NCBI GenBank assembly: GCA_944389615.1
Contig: CALXNA010000027.1
Coordinates: 1 to 46,076 of the forward strand
Reading direction: 5' to 3'
DNA length: 46,076 bases
Source of the DNA: an uncultured Anaerobiospirillum sp.
Lineage (GTDB): Bacteria; Pseudomonadota; Gammaproteobacteria; Enterobacterales; Succinivibrionaceae
Positions 9,152 through 15,943 of this stretch are shown here, piece by piece (positions within the stretch are counted from its first letter, which is position 1; each line of letters starts with the position of its first letter). A model generated the notes under the pieces. The model was not told where the DNA came from. It did no database searches and worked only from the letters and a program-made list of their open reading frames with translations. The position numbers and the translations under genes are program-made.

Positions 9152-9230
9152 GCTTAGCGACTAAGCACAGATGCTGTTGTGTCCTTGAGTCACAACTCAT
9201 CTCTTCTTGCAGACGCCGCGGCAATGTCCC
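9152..9230. repeat. McrB-array spacer repeat, copy c
   Basis: This is the third copy of the spacer repeat, after McrB paralog 3. It matches copy b almost base for base up to GCAATGTCC, then diverges into the leader of the FtsZ-like gene. Its presence after the last mcrB suggests the repeat belongs to the mcrB 3' end, and that the gene now downstream replaced or followed a further mcrB unit. Confidence 0.8.
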
Positions 9231-9331
9231 ACCACAGGAGGAGGCGTCGTGCTCGATCAAGTGTTAAGGAAGCTCGCCGCGGACTCGCCACCAACTCCGC
9301 AGGCTACGCAACACATCCCTAAGGAGACCGT

Positions 9332-10453
9332 ATGGACGGCTACATTCCCTTTGCTCCGCACTGGCAGCGTGATGACATCATTCACATCACATGTGATGAA
9401 ACCTCAGGAATCCGTTTCACACATGATACTATAATTAGAGTCGTGGGCGTAGGTGACCAAGCTTTGACCTGCTTACAGCTCATGTCCCAACTTAAGTTCG
9501 TCGACCTCATTGCTATAAGTTCATCTTGTCTAAAGCTGGGCCTAAAGCCTGAAGTGCTTAGTGTGAGCAATAAGATTGTCGAGCACGTTAAGAAGACTGT
9601 GCTAGGCACAGATATCGGTATCATCATTACGGCACTGGAAGATGATGCAGAAGCGCAGCTCTCCATCAAACTAGCCCAAATAATGCGTGCAACAACCGGA
9701 GCGCTTACTCTAGCCTTCGTGATTAAGTCGCCGACTGATGCTCCTACAGGAATAGCACAGCTTAAGGCAGCAGTGGATACTCTCTTCGTTTGCGAATAGG
9801 AGCAGTTGCCATCACCTTCGGGCCAACATCACGATAAGGCCATACAATATGCAATCCTTGATGCCGTTAGCGCCTTGGTCTGTGACCAGAATGCTGAAGG
9901 GTTCATAAATCTTGATATCAGTGACTATCTGCCAGTTTTGAAACCGTGGGGTTGGGGTTATCAAGGCCCGGGACGCTTCGGACGGATTGGGCAAGGCATG
10001 GGTCAAGGTGAGCACTTTGTTGAAGATGCTGTTCACCTTGCAATGAAGGCATTAGGGGAATCCCCTGCCGTCATCAAGAACGCTTCAGGTATACTAGTTT
10101 CTATCCGCTGCAACCGCAACTTCCTAATCTCAAAGTGGGAAAAGATCAACCTTGTAGCGCAAGAGTACCTAAACGAAGAAGCCGACGTCAAATATTCCAT
10201 CTTGTTTGATAACAACATGGCTGAAGATCAGATCTGTACCACCATTTTCCTAACTTTGCCTGACGAAGGCTGTGCTGTTGCAAAACAGCCCGCAGATTAT
10301 CGTAACATCGAGCTAATGATATTAAGGCACACCCTGCGCTCAAAAAGGCGTGTTGTGTTGCATGCGCGACGGATTGCGCGCAGCGGGCGCAACGCGCTGG
10401 CTGGAGCGCAGAAGCGCAGGGCACGAGCTGTTAGTCGTACTGCGGGTCAGTAG
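9332..10453 (+). pseudogene. Broken FtsZ-like gene, copy A
   Basis: It starts at an ATG with a strong AAGGAG and reads 155 codons to an in-frame TAG at 9797-9799, then continues in the same frame to 10453. Both halves align end to end with the intact copy B, the TAG sitting in the Glu-rich stretch that is EEEEQ in copy B. The normal stop is also lost, so the tail runs into junk. Division-tubulin features: TRVLGVG-like N-terminal block, GALTLAFVIKSPT strand, DAVSAL helix, and a T7-like NLDISD (NxDxxD) that is more complete than in copy B. The glycine-rich GTP loops are missing, as in copy B. It is probably a dead copy, although a 155-residue N-terminal product could still be made. Confidence 0.7.
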
Positions 10454-10580
10454 CATGAGCCAAGTTGAGCGAGCCTTCGACAAAGGACGGCAGGTTCTCT
10501 TGGGCCTTTTGGGCCGTCTCGATCTCGCGTTGTAAGGCCTCAGCTTGCTCTTGAGCCGCCTGCTGCTGCAGGACGCGCTG
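10432..10580 (-). pseudogene. Remnant of the ydgA-like gene 3' end
   Basis: On the minus strand this encodes the last ~50 residues of the ydgA-like protein (QENLPSFVEGSL, ending DPQYD-stop), with a few changes and a one-codon deletion from the intact gene at 11817. It has no start or 5' part. It is the left half of a duplication scar; the match to ydgA ends abruptly at the GCTCTTCTT around 10580-10588. Confidence 0.85.
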
Positions 10581-10650
10581 CTCTTCTTTACTATCGATCC
10601 TGATTACCATGGCTTCAAAGGCCAAGAGAAGCCACAAGACACACAATGGA
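10581..10650 (+). pseudogene. Remnant of an mcrB-like gene (after Walker B)
   Basis: Read on the plus strand from 10581 this gives LFFTIDPDYHGFKGQEK, matching ELFYAIDPDYRGTKGKVK just downstream of DEINR in the McrB paralogs; paralog 3 is the closest. The DNA also matches (ATCGATCCTGATTACCATGG against ATTGACCCCGATTACCGTGG). It begins exactly where the ydgA remnant ends and fades out before the leader of FtsZ-like copy B. The rest of the mcrB 3' half is deleted. Confidence 0.7.
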
Positions 10651-10712
10651 TGGCTCGCCGCAGGCTCGCGCCCAACTTCGCGCTCCGCGTGACACATCCT
10701 TAAGGAGACCGT

Positions 10713-11684
10713 ATGGACGGCTACATTCCCTTTGCTCCACGCTGGGCGCAAAACATCCGTACAATCGCATATGATGAACGAATCGGCATCTATGAATATT
10801 GCAGATTCGCAAATTACGCTATAACTAGAGTTCTAGGCGTAGGTGCCAAAGCTTTTGGCTACTTACAGCTCATGTCTAACCTTAAGTTCGTCGACCTCGT
10901 GGCTATAAGTTCATCTTGTTCCAAGCCTGAATTGCTTACTGAAAGCAATGTGAGCAAGATTGTCGAGCAAGTTAAGAAGACTGTGCTAGGCACAGATATC
11001 GGTATCATCATTACGGCACTGGAAGATGATGATGCAGAGGCGCAGGTCTCAATCAAGATAGCCCAAGTGATTCGTGAAACTGGAGCGCTTACTCTGGCCT
11101 TCGTGATTAAGTCGCCGACTGATGCTCCTGCAGGAATATCACAGCTTAAGGAGGCGGTGGATACTCTCTTCGTTTGCGAAGAAGAGGAGCAGTTGCCGTC
11201 TCCTTTGAGCCAACATCACGACGATGAGGCTATCCAATACGAAATCCTTGATGCCGTTAGCGCCTTGATCTGCGCCTTGCATGCGCCAAGTTTCATAGGT
11301 TTTGATTTCAGTGACTTTTGTACAGTTTTTGCCAGACCGCGGGCTCAAGGAACGGGACATTTCGGACGGTTTGGGCAGGGCGTGGGTCAAGGTGAGCACA
11401 CTGATGATGCCGTTCACCATGCGATGAAGGCACTTGGGGAAGCTCCTGCCGTCATCAAGAACGCTTCAGCTATATTAGTTATAGCTCGCGCCAACGCTAA
11501 CTTCAATATTGCAAATTGGAGTCAGATTGACTGCGCAATTCAAGAGTACACAAACGAAGAAGCCGAAGTCAAATATGTCCTCTTTTTTGATGACAACATG
11601 GCTGAAGATCAAATCAGTACCACCATTTTCCTCACTTGGCCTGCCGACTATAACATGCCAAACGATAGTCTGGGCTCAAGCTAA
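10713..11684 (+). CDS. Divergent FtsZ/tubulin-like protein lacking GTP-binding loops, copy B
   Basis: The protein has 323 residues from an ATG with AAGGAG. The order of features follows FtsZ: RVLGVG at 39-44 in the T1 position, a VVEQVKKTVLGTDIGIIITA-like segment near 84-102, GALTLAFVIKSPT at 124-136 (compare the FtsZ strand ending in TKPF), LKEAVDTLFV, DAVSALI, GFDFSDF at 196-202 in the T7 loop position, GQGVGQGEHTDDAV (compare GxGxxxGExRA), and a C-terminal FLTW strand. However, T1 lacks the poly-Gly run (GVGAKAFG), and the tubulin signature GGGTGTG is replaced by ALEDDDAEA at 102-110. GTP binding is therefore unlikely. There is no C-terminal FtsA/ZipA-binding peptide. Context in a McrBC array suggests a defence or regulatory role; this is inference. 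Alternative: a decaying relic of a transferred ftsZ. Confidence 0.65.
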   Translation: MDGYIPFAPRWAQNIRTIAYDERIGIYEYCRFANYAITRVLGVGAKAFGYLQLMSNLKFVDLVAISSSCSKPELLTESNVSKIVEQVKKTVLGTDIGIIITALEDDDAEAQVSIKIAQVIRETGALTLAFVIKSPTDAPAGISQLKEAVDTLFVCEEEEQLPSPLSQHHDDEAIQYEILDAVSALICALHAPSFIGFDFSDFCTVFARPRAQGTGHFGRFGQGVGQGEHTDDAVHHAMKALGEAPAVIKNASAILVIARANANFNIANWSQIDCAIQEYTNEEAEVKYVLFFDDNMAEDQISTTIFLTWPADYNMPNDSLGSS

Positions 11685-11816
11685 CAGTGAAGATTGCACT
11701 GTTAGAGCCCGGCGGGAGCCGGGCAAGGCAGCGCCTGCGCGCCTGAGAGCGTCGGCGCGCGCGGGGCCCCGCGCAGCGAGCGCAACACGCGGGCTGGAGC
11801 GCGCAGGCGCGGGCGG

Positions 11817-13370
11817 TTAGTCGTACTGCGGGTCAGGCGCATGAGCCGAGTTGAGCGAGCCTTCGACAAAGGACGGCAGGTTCTCTTGGGCCTTTTGAGC
11901 CGCCTCGATCTCGCGCTGTAAGGCCTCGGCCTCAGCTTGCTCTTGGGCCGCCTGCTGCTGCAGCGCGCGCTGCTCTTCTTCGTAGAGCGCCTCGTCTTGA
12001 TTGTCGCTGGTCTTGACGGCGATATTGTTTAAGGTCAGATCCTTGCCCTGTAAGCGCAGTGTGGTCTGGTACTCGTTGCCGCTTAAGGTAATCTGCCCGG
12101 CTGCCACAGCCTCCTGTAAGGCCTCGCTGTAGTTGGCGGCGGCGAGCTCATCGACTAAGAGCTTGTCGGCCTTGATCATGTACTCGCTGTCGAGCTTGCT
12201 CAGGCGCGGACGAGCCCCGCTTTGGTCAAAGGCGATCTCCGACTTACCGGAGATGCTGAAGTTCTTGCCCTCGTGGCTGTAGCCAAACTCGTCGAGCACG
12301 ATGGTGATGGTGTCGGTAAAGCCCTTCATCAGCTCGCCAAAGGCCTTCTTGGTGTCAAAGGTCTCGCTAGCGTTTTGCAAGATGGCGCGCGCAGCGTCGT
12401 ACAGGCGCGGGATGGAGACGCGGTCTAACTCACCCTTGAGCTTAAAATTGTCAAAACGATAGAACGGCTGCTCGACATTGTACTGGATGTAAGGGAAGGC
12501 AAAGGCGTAGTTGCCGCTGTTGTCAAAGAACATCTTGTACATGCCATCGGCATCAGGCTCCCCTAAGGTCAGCGCAAATGAGATGTCGTTAAAGGAGATC
12601 GCCTCTTGCAGGCTCGGGTCACGCACCTCTTCGTTTGGGCCAAAGCCAATGGCGTAGATGGTCGAGAACTTAAAGTCGAGGTTCTGCAGGTTGACCACTA
12701 AGCTCTCAAAGTGCGGCTTGCGGTCGACAATGCGCGGCAAGAACTTGACGTTGAGACCCAGTAAATCCAAACGGTAGTTGGGCTTGTTGTTATAGCGCAG
12801 CGCGCCTTCGCACACGACACCGGCCGAGTTTAAAGCGATGTCGACGTCCTCAGGCGAAGTCGCGGTGAAGCTCAGCGCGTTTTGGCCAAACTTACACAGG
12901 CCCTGCTCTAGCGGCAGCATAAAGGAGTCGCTCTTTAAGGTGCCCTCAAGCTTCGGCGTGACCGCCGTGGCCTTAAAGGCGCCGTTGAAGGCAATCGGGT
13001 CGACCTTAAACTTGCTGAAGATCGCGCTTAAGTTGCCGACTTCAGGCACGCTGTGTAGGGCGCCTGAGACCTTGAGCGGCCCAAAGAGCACTTCAAGGTC
13101 AACTGCGCCCGAGACGCTGTTCACCCCCAAGGCATTGCCTGCCTTGAGCGGCAGCTCATAGTACAGGCGCCCCGAGCGCTTAGTAAAGGACGAGTCCGTC
13201 GGCTCGTAGGTCAGCTGCACGCCCGGGATCTTGCGCTCAACCCGGTCTAAGGCAGAGTTCAACTTGTGGTCAAAAAGATAGGTGGCAACCTTAATTTGGC
13301 CCACTAACAAGATGGAACAGATGGCCAACAAGATGAGCACACCGATGGCAACCTTCTTGAACACTTTCAA
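11817..13370 (-). CDS. YdgA/DUF945 family inner-membrane protein
   Basis: The protein has 517 residues. One N-terminal membrane helix (about 7-27, IGVLILLAICSILLVGQIKV) is followed by a large periplasmic beta-rich region typical of the YdgA/DUF945 family: LTYEPTDSSFTKRSGRLYYE near 55-75 and repeated strand-like blocks after it. The last ~70 residues are an Ala/Gln/Glu-rich coiled-coil-like tail (QQQAAQEQAEAEALQREIEA) ending in DPQYD. The role of the family is not well known; E. coli YdgA is an envelope protein. It stands alone: the next upstream gene is tyrA, 171 bases away behind a strong hairpin. Its 3' end was copied into the neighbouring duplication scar at 10432. Confidence 0.75.
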   Translation of the reverse strand: MKVFKKVAIGVLILLAICSILLVGQIKVATYLFDHKLNSALDRVERKIPGVQLTYEPTDSSFTKRSGRLYYELPLKAGNALGVNSVSGAVDLEVLFGPLKVSGALHSVPEVGNLSAIFSKFKVDPIAFNGAFKATAVTPKLEGTLKSDSFMLPLEQGLCKFGQNALSFTATSPEDVDIALNSAGVVCEGALRYNNKPNYRLDLLGLNVKFLPRIVDRKPHFESLVVNLQNLDFKFSTIYAIGFGPNEEVRDPSLQEAISFNDISFALTLGEPDADGMYKMFFDNSGNYAFAFPYIQYNVEQPFYRFDNFKLKGELDRVSIPRLYDAARAILQNASETFDTKKAFGELMKGFTDTITIVLDEFGYSHEGKNFSISGKSEIAFDQSGARPRLSKLDSEYMIKADKLLVDELAAANYSEALQEAVAAGQITLSGNEYQTTLRLQGKDLTLNNIAVKTSDNQDEALYEEEQRALQQQAAQEQAEAEALQREIEAAQKAQENLPSFVEGSLNSAHAPDPQYD

Positions 13371-13442
13371 CTCCTAACTCAGCCCAATGACTCTATCCTA
13401 CTTCGCCCGACTTTAAAGCACTACACCGCACTGGGCGTGACG

Positions 13443-13481
13443 CCCGTATAGGCGCCCGCGGCCCGTGGGCGCCTGTACGGC
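13443..13481 (-). terminator. Strong hairpin between tyrA and the ydgA-like gene
   Basis: An inverted repeat of about 14 bp with one mismatch (CCGTATAGGCGCCC, 9-base loop, GGGCGCCTGTACGG). It lies downstream of tyrA in its direction and upstream of the ydgA-like gene. No T-run follows, so it may be a weak or Rho-assisted terminator, or a structure in the ydgA leader. Confidence 0.45.
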
Positions 13482-13541
13482 GTGGCGCAGTGGCTCCCCC
13501 CTTGCTCTCCGCTTGCCTAAGCCTTGGGACTTAGCGCCTGC

Positions 13542-14903
13542 TCAAGCATTAGCGGACTCAGCCGTAGTTGGTGCGCGCGGCTCGGGCGCGGCCGCAGCTT
13601 GGGCGTGCGCGGCTGAGGCGGGCGCAGCTTGAGTGGGCTCGGCCTGCGGGCTCGGCTCCGCCGCCACCGGGTAGGTGTCTTGGACTAAGGCTAAGATGTC
13701 GGAGCTCTCTTGTAAAAACTTGCGGGCAAACGGGCCAAAGAACGCGGTGGTGTCCTTAAAGTCTGCGATAAAGCGCTCTTGGTCGTTATGCTCCAAGGTC
13801 GCAAGGCAGCGCCCAGCGCACGCGACATACTTGGCAATCAGCTCCAAGTTGGCGCAGGACGCGCTAATGATATCACAGTACAAATGCGGATCTTGGGCAA
13901 ATAAGCGCCCCACCATCATCAGCTCAAGGTGATAGATCGGCGAGCTCAAGTCCAAGAGCCGCGCGATAAAAGGACGCTCCTCAGCGTCGGTAGGCTGCAA
14001 GTGGCCAAAGGCTTCGCGCAGGAAGTTGCCGTAGCTGATGGTGGTGAAGTGGCGCAGCGCCTGAATTACGCGCATGGCCTCATCATGCGCAGCGCCGCTG
14101 CATGGCACCACCGAAGCACCTAAGAGCCGCAATTGCTCGCCGATGAAGGCGGTACGCTCGGGCGCGCGCCCCACGACCGTGACCACCACCTGCTTGACTA
14201 AGGAGAAGGTATCCGGGCCAAACATCGGATGCAGGCCGCACACTGGGCCCGGGTGGCATGCGAGCATCTTGGCAACTGGACGCTCCTTAATCGAGGTAAA
14301 GTCCGATAAGATGCAGTCTGGGCGCAGCAGTGGCGCTACCTGCTCAATGACCGCCTCGGTCACAGCAATCGGTACCGAAATGATGACCCAGTCGGCCGCC
14401 TGCAAGCGCTGCGCTGCGCGCGACTGCGTGGGGGCAGTAACTTTCTGACCGGTTTCATCGACGGCGTAGTCTGCGACCTCGACTACCGACACGAGATAGC
14501 CTGCGCCCTCAAGATAGCGCGCAAAGAGCCGTCCCATGCCGCCATTACCACCGACGATGCAGACACGGCAGCGCGCATCATCCCCATAGAGCTGGCGGTG
14601 CTCGGAGCTCGGGATAAAGTGCGCCTGTTGATAGGCCCCTGAGCCCTGTTGCACATAGGAGTGGCGCAGAATGCGCCGCTGCAGATCCTGCATCAGATGC
14701 AGCGGTAAGTCGTACTTGCGCTCGAGCTCCGCACCATGCTGCAAGATGGCATGTTCACGGCTGCTTGAGACCGTACCCTCGCCCGACTGGTGCTTTAAGT
14801 CAGCGGCACTCTTGACCAAGGCCAAGCGCTGCTGGATCAAGGCGGCGATCTCGTCGTCGAGCGCATCGATGCGGGCACGCAGCTCGCTTAAGGTGGGCTT
14901 CAC
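13542..14903 (-). CDS. tyrA: Bifunctional chorismate mutase / prephenate dehydrogenase
   Basis: The protein has 453 residues with a GTG start behind AGGAGA. It makes 4-hydroxyphenylpyruvate for tyrosine: residues 1-90 are an AroQ-type chorismate mutase helix bundle (LSELRARIDALDDEIAALI) and about 112-390 the NAD-dependent prephenate dehydrogenase, with a Rossmann motif GGNGGMG at 118-124, then VIISVPI, GLHPMFGP and QALRHFTTISYG, all typical of enterobacterial-type TyrA. The last ~40 residues are a low-complexity Ala/Pro/Gln/Glu tail (QAEPTQAAPASAAHAQAAAA) absent from E. coli TyrA. The fused form is typical of gammaproteobacteria. mlaA lies upstream on the same strand, with a terminator-like hairpin between. 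No leader peptide or attenuator is visible; the gap to mlaA is only 71 bases. Confidence 0.93.
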   Translation of the reverse strand: MKPTLSELRARIDALDDEIAALIQQRLALVKSAADLKHQSGEGTVSSSREHAILQHGAELERKYDLPLHLMQDLQRRILRHSYVQQGSGAYQQAHFIPSSEHRQLYGDDARCRVCIVGGNGGMGRLFARYLEGAGYLVSVVEVADYAVDETGQKVTAPTQSRAAQRLQAADWVIISVPIAVTEAVIEQVAPLLRPDCILSDFTSIKERPVAKMLACHPGPVCGLHPMFGPDTFSLVKQVVVTVVGRAPERTAFIGEQLRLLGASVVPCSGAAHDEAMRVIQALRHFTTISYGNFLREAFGHLQPTDAEERPFIARLLDLSSPIYHLELMMVGRLFAQDPHLYCDIISASCANLELIAKYVACAGRCLATLEHNDQERFIADFKDTTAFFGPFARKFLQESSDILALVQDTYPVAAEPSPQAEPTQAAPASAAHAQAAAAPEPRAPTTAESANA

Positions 14904-14942
14904 GTCGCTCTCCTATCAGTCTTCTGCTTATAGAGACACTAA

Positions 14943-14966
14943 AGCCCAAGGTACGGGCCTTGGGCT
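14943..14966 (-). terminator. Terminator-like hairpin after mlaA
   Basis: A perfect 9-bp stem (AGCCCAAGG, 6-base loop, CCTTGGGCT). On the minus strand, just past the mlaA stop, it is followed by TTTAGTGT, a short T-rich tail. It probably separates mlaA from tyrA transcription in part, since the tyrA start is only 40 bases on. Confidence 0.6.
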
Positions 14967-14974
14967 CAGTGGGA

Positions 14975-15805
14975 TTAGCCGTCGATTTCGTCGAGCAGGG
15001 CCTCGTCAAAGTCGTCTTCGGCCGATACTTCACCCTCTTGTACCGGGTTGATGGCGTTTTCGTCGTACATCAAGAAGACATCACGCGTTTGAATGTACGG
15101 GTCTAAGGCATTGTCGACCACGGCCTCTTGCGGCACTAACTGCGCGCGGGTGTGCACGCCACTGAGAGCCCAGTGAGCGATGGTCACCGGCCACGATACC
15201 GCATAAAACGGCAGGCCGTCGATGGCGGCACCGTGCAAGTCACGCGCGGTAGTCGGCCCGTAGGCAGGTACCATGATAAAAGGGCCCTGCTCCACGTCGG
15301 CCTTACCTAGCACCACGTCCATCGGCATCACTGCCGGTTCGATGCCAATGGCAGTGGCCACATCAAAGAAGCCCAAGATGCCGATGGTGGTGTTGATGAG
15401 CAAACGCCCGGTGGCGCGCACCGAGCCATCGACATCGCCAACTAACAGATTGTTAGGGATGTTGTTGACTTCGTCGATATTGCTCAAGAAGTGGCCGACG
15501 CTATCTTGCACCCCGCGCGGCAGCAGGGCGTAACCATGCGCGACCGGGCGCAGGATGTAATGATCGAAGATATCGTAGTTTAAGTACCACATGGCACGGT
15601 TGCCCGGCTCGAGCGTATCGATGGCATTGCCTGCCAAGATGCTATAGCCGTAGCTATAGTCAGCTTGAGCCGCACTCTCACTTAACTGGCGCGGCATCAT
15701 CGGATTGTAGCTGCCATGAGATGCAACCGCTGGGCTTACTACCCCCAATGCTAGGACGGCGGTCAGCGCTGCCGTCAGCTGCTTGCACTTGTGCCTTAAT
15801 GCCAT
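14975..15805 (-). CDS. mlaA: MlaA (VacJ) phospholipid-transport outer-membrane protein, apparently non-lipidated
   Basis: The protein has 276 residues from the ATG at 15805, chosen for its AGAGGTAG site and because it starts directly at a signal peptide; a start at 15895 would add 30 unlikely residues. MlaA removes misplaced phospholipids from the outer leaflet and hands them to the periplasmic MlaC. Family features: NRAMWYLNYDIFDHYILRPV, a VGDVDGSVRATGRLLINTTIG block, YGPTTARD, and a Tyr/Phe-rich middle. The signal sequence ends in an AVA-S cleavage site and has no lipobox cysteine near it (the only cysteine is residue 7), while MlaA is a lipoprotein in E. coli. The C-terminus is acidic (EDDFDEALLDEIDG). 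It lies downstream of mksB with a 138-base gap. Confidence 0.9.
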   Translation of the reverse strand: MALRHKCKQLTAALTAVLALGVVSPAVASHGSYNPMMPRQLSESAAQADYSYGYSILAGNAIDTLEPGNRAMWYLNYDIFDHYILRPVAHGYALLPRGVQDSVGHFLSNIDEVNNIPNNLLVGDVDGSVRATGRLLINTTIGILGFFDVATAIGIEPAVMPMDVVLGKADVEQGPFIMVPAYGPTTARDLHGAAIDGLPFYAVSWPVTIAHWALSGVHTRAQLVPQEAVVDNALDPYIQTRDVFLMYDENAINPVQEGEVSAEDDFDEALLDEIDG

Positions 15806-15943
15806 GTCTACCTCTCTTACCAAGATGGGCGCCATTGTACCAAGCCCCAAGGAGCCTGACACAGCTTTGCCCCATGATGCCACCATTACTCGCACTAGGC
15901 CAGCCCCACCTTGCGGTGAGGCGCAGCGTCGTGAGGCTCAGCC

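Larger units (their letters stand above)
9332..11968. repeat. Tandem duplication of the FtsZ-like gene plus ydgA 3' end
   Basis: Two units with an offset of about 1.38 kb. Each has the leader with CCGTATGGACGGCTACATTCCC at the start codon (the match spans more than 20 bases), the FtsZ-like gene, a GC-rich tail, and the last ~150 bases of the ydgA-like gene (minus strand). Unit A runs 9332-10580 and unit B 10713-11968, where unit B continues into the complete ydgA-like gene. The match of TTAGTCGTACTGCGGGTCAG at 10431 and 11817 fixes the register (offset 1386; start codons offset 1381). Confidence 0.85.

Noticed and set aside
9207..9434. Open frame of 75 codons with a strong AGGAGG before a GTG at 9249, overlapping the start of FtsZ-like copy A.
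   Set aside because: It overlaps the better-supported gene in another frame, has no family likeness and is not kept before copy B. A leader peptide is possible but unsupported.
9797..9799. TAG in FtsZ-like copy A read as a sense codon (recoding).
   Set aside because: Other genes in the window, such as mcrC and mksE, end in TAG, so it is a normal stop here.
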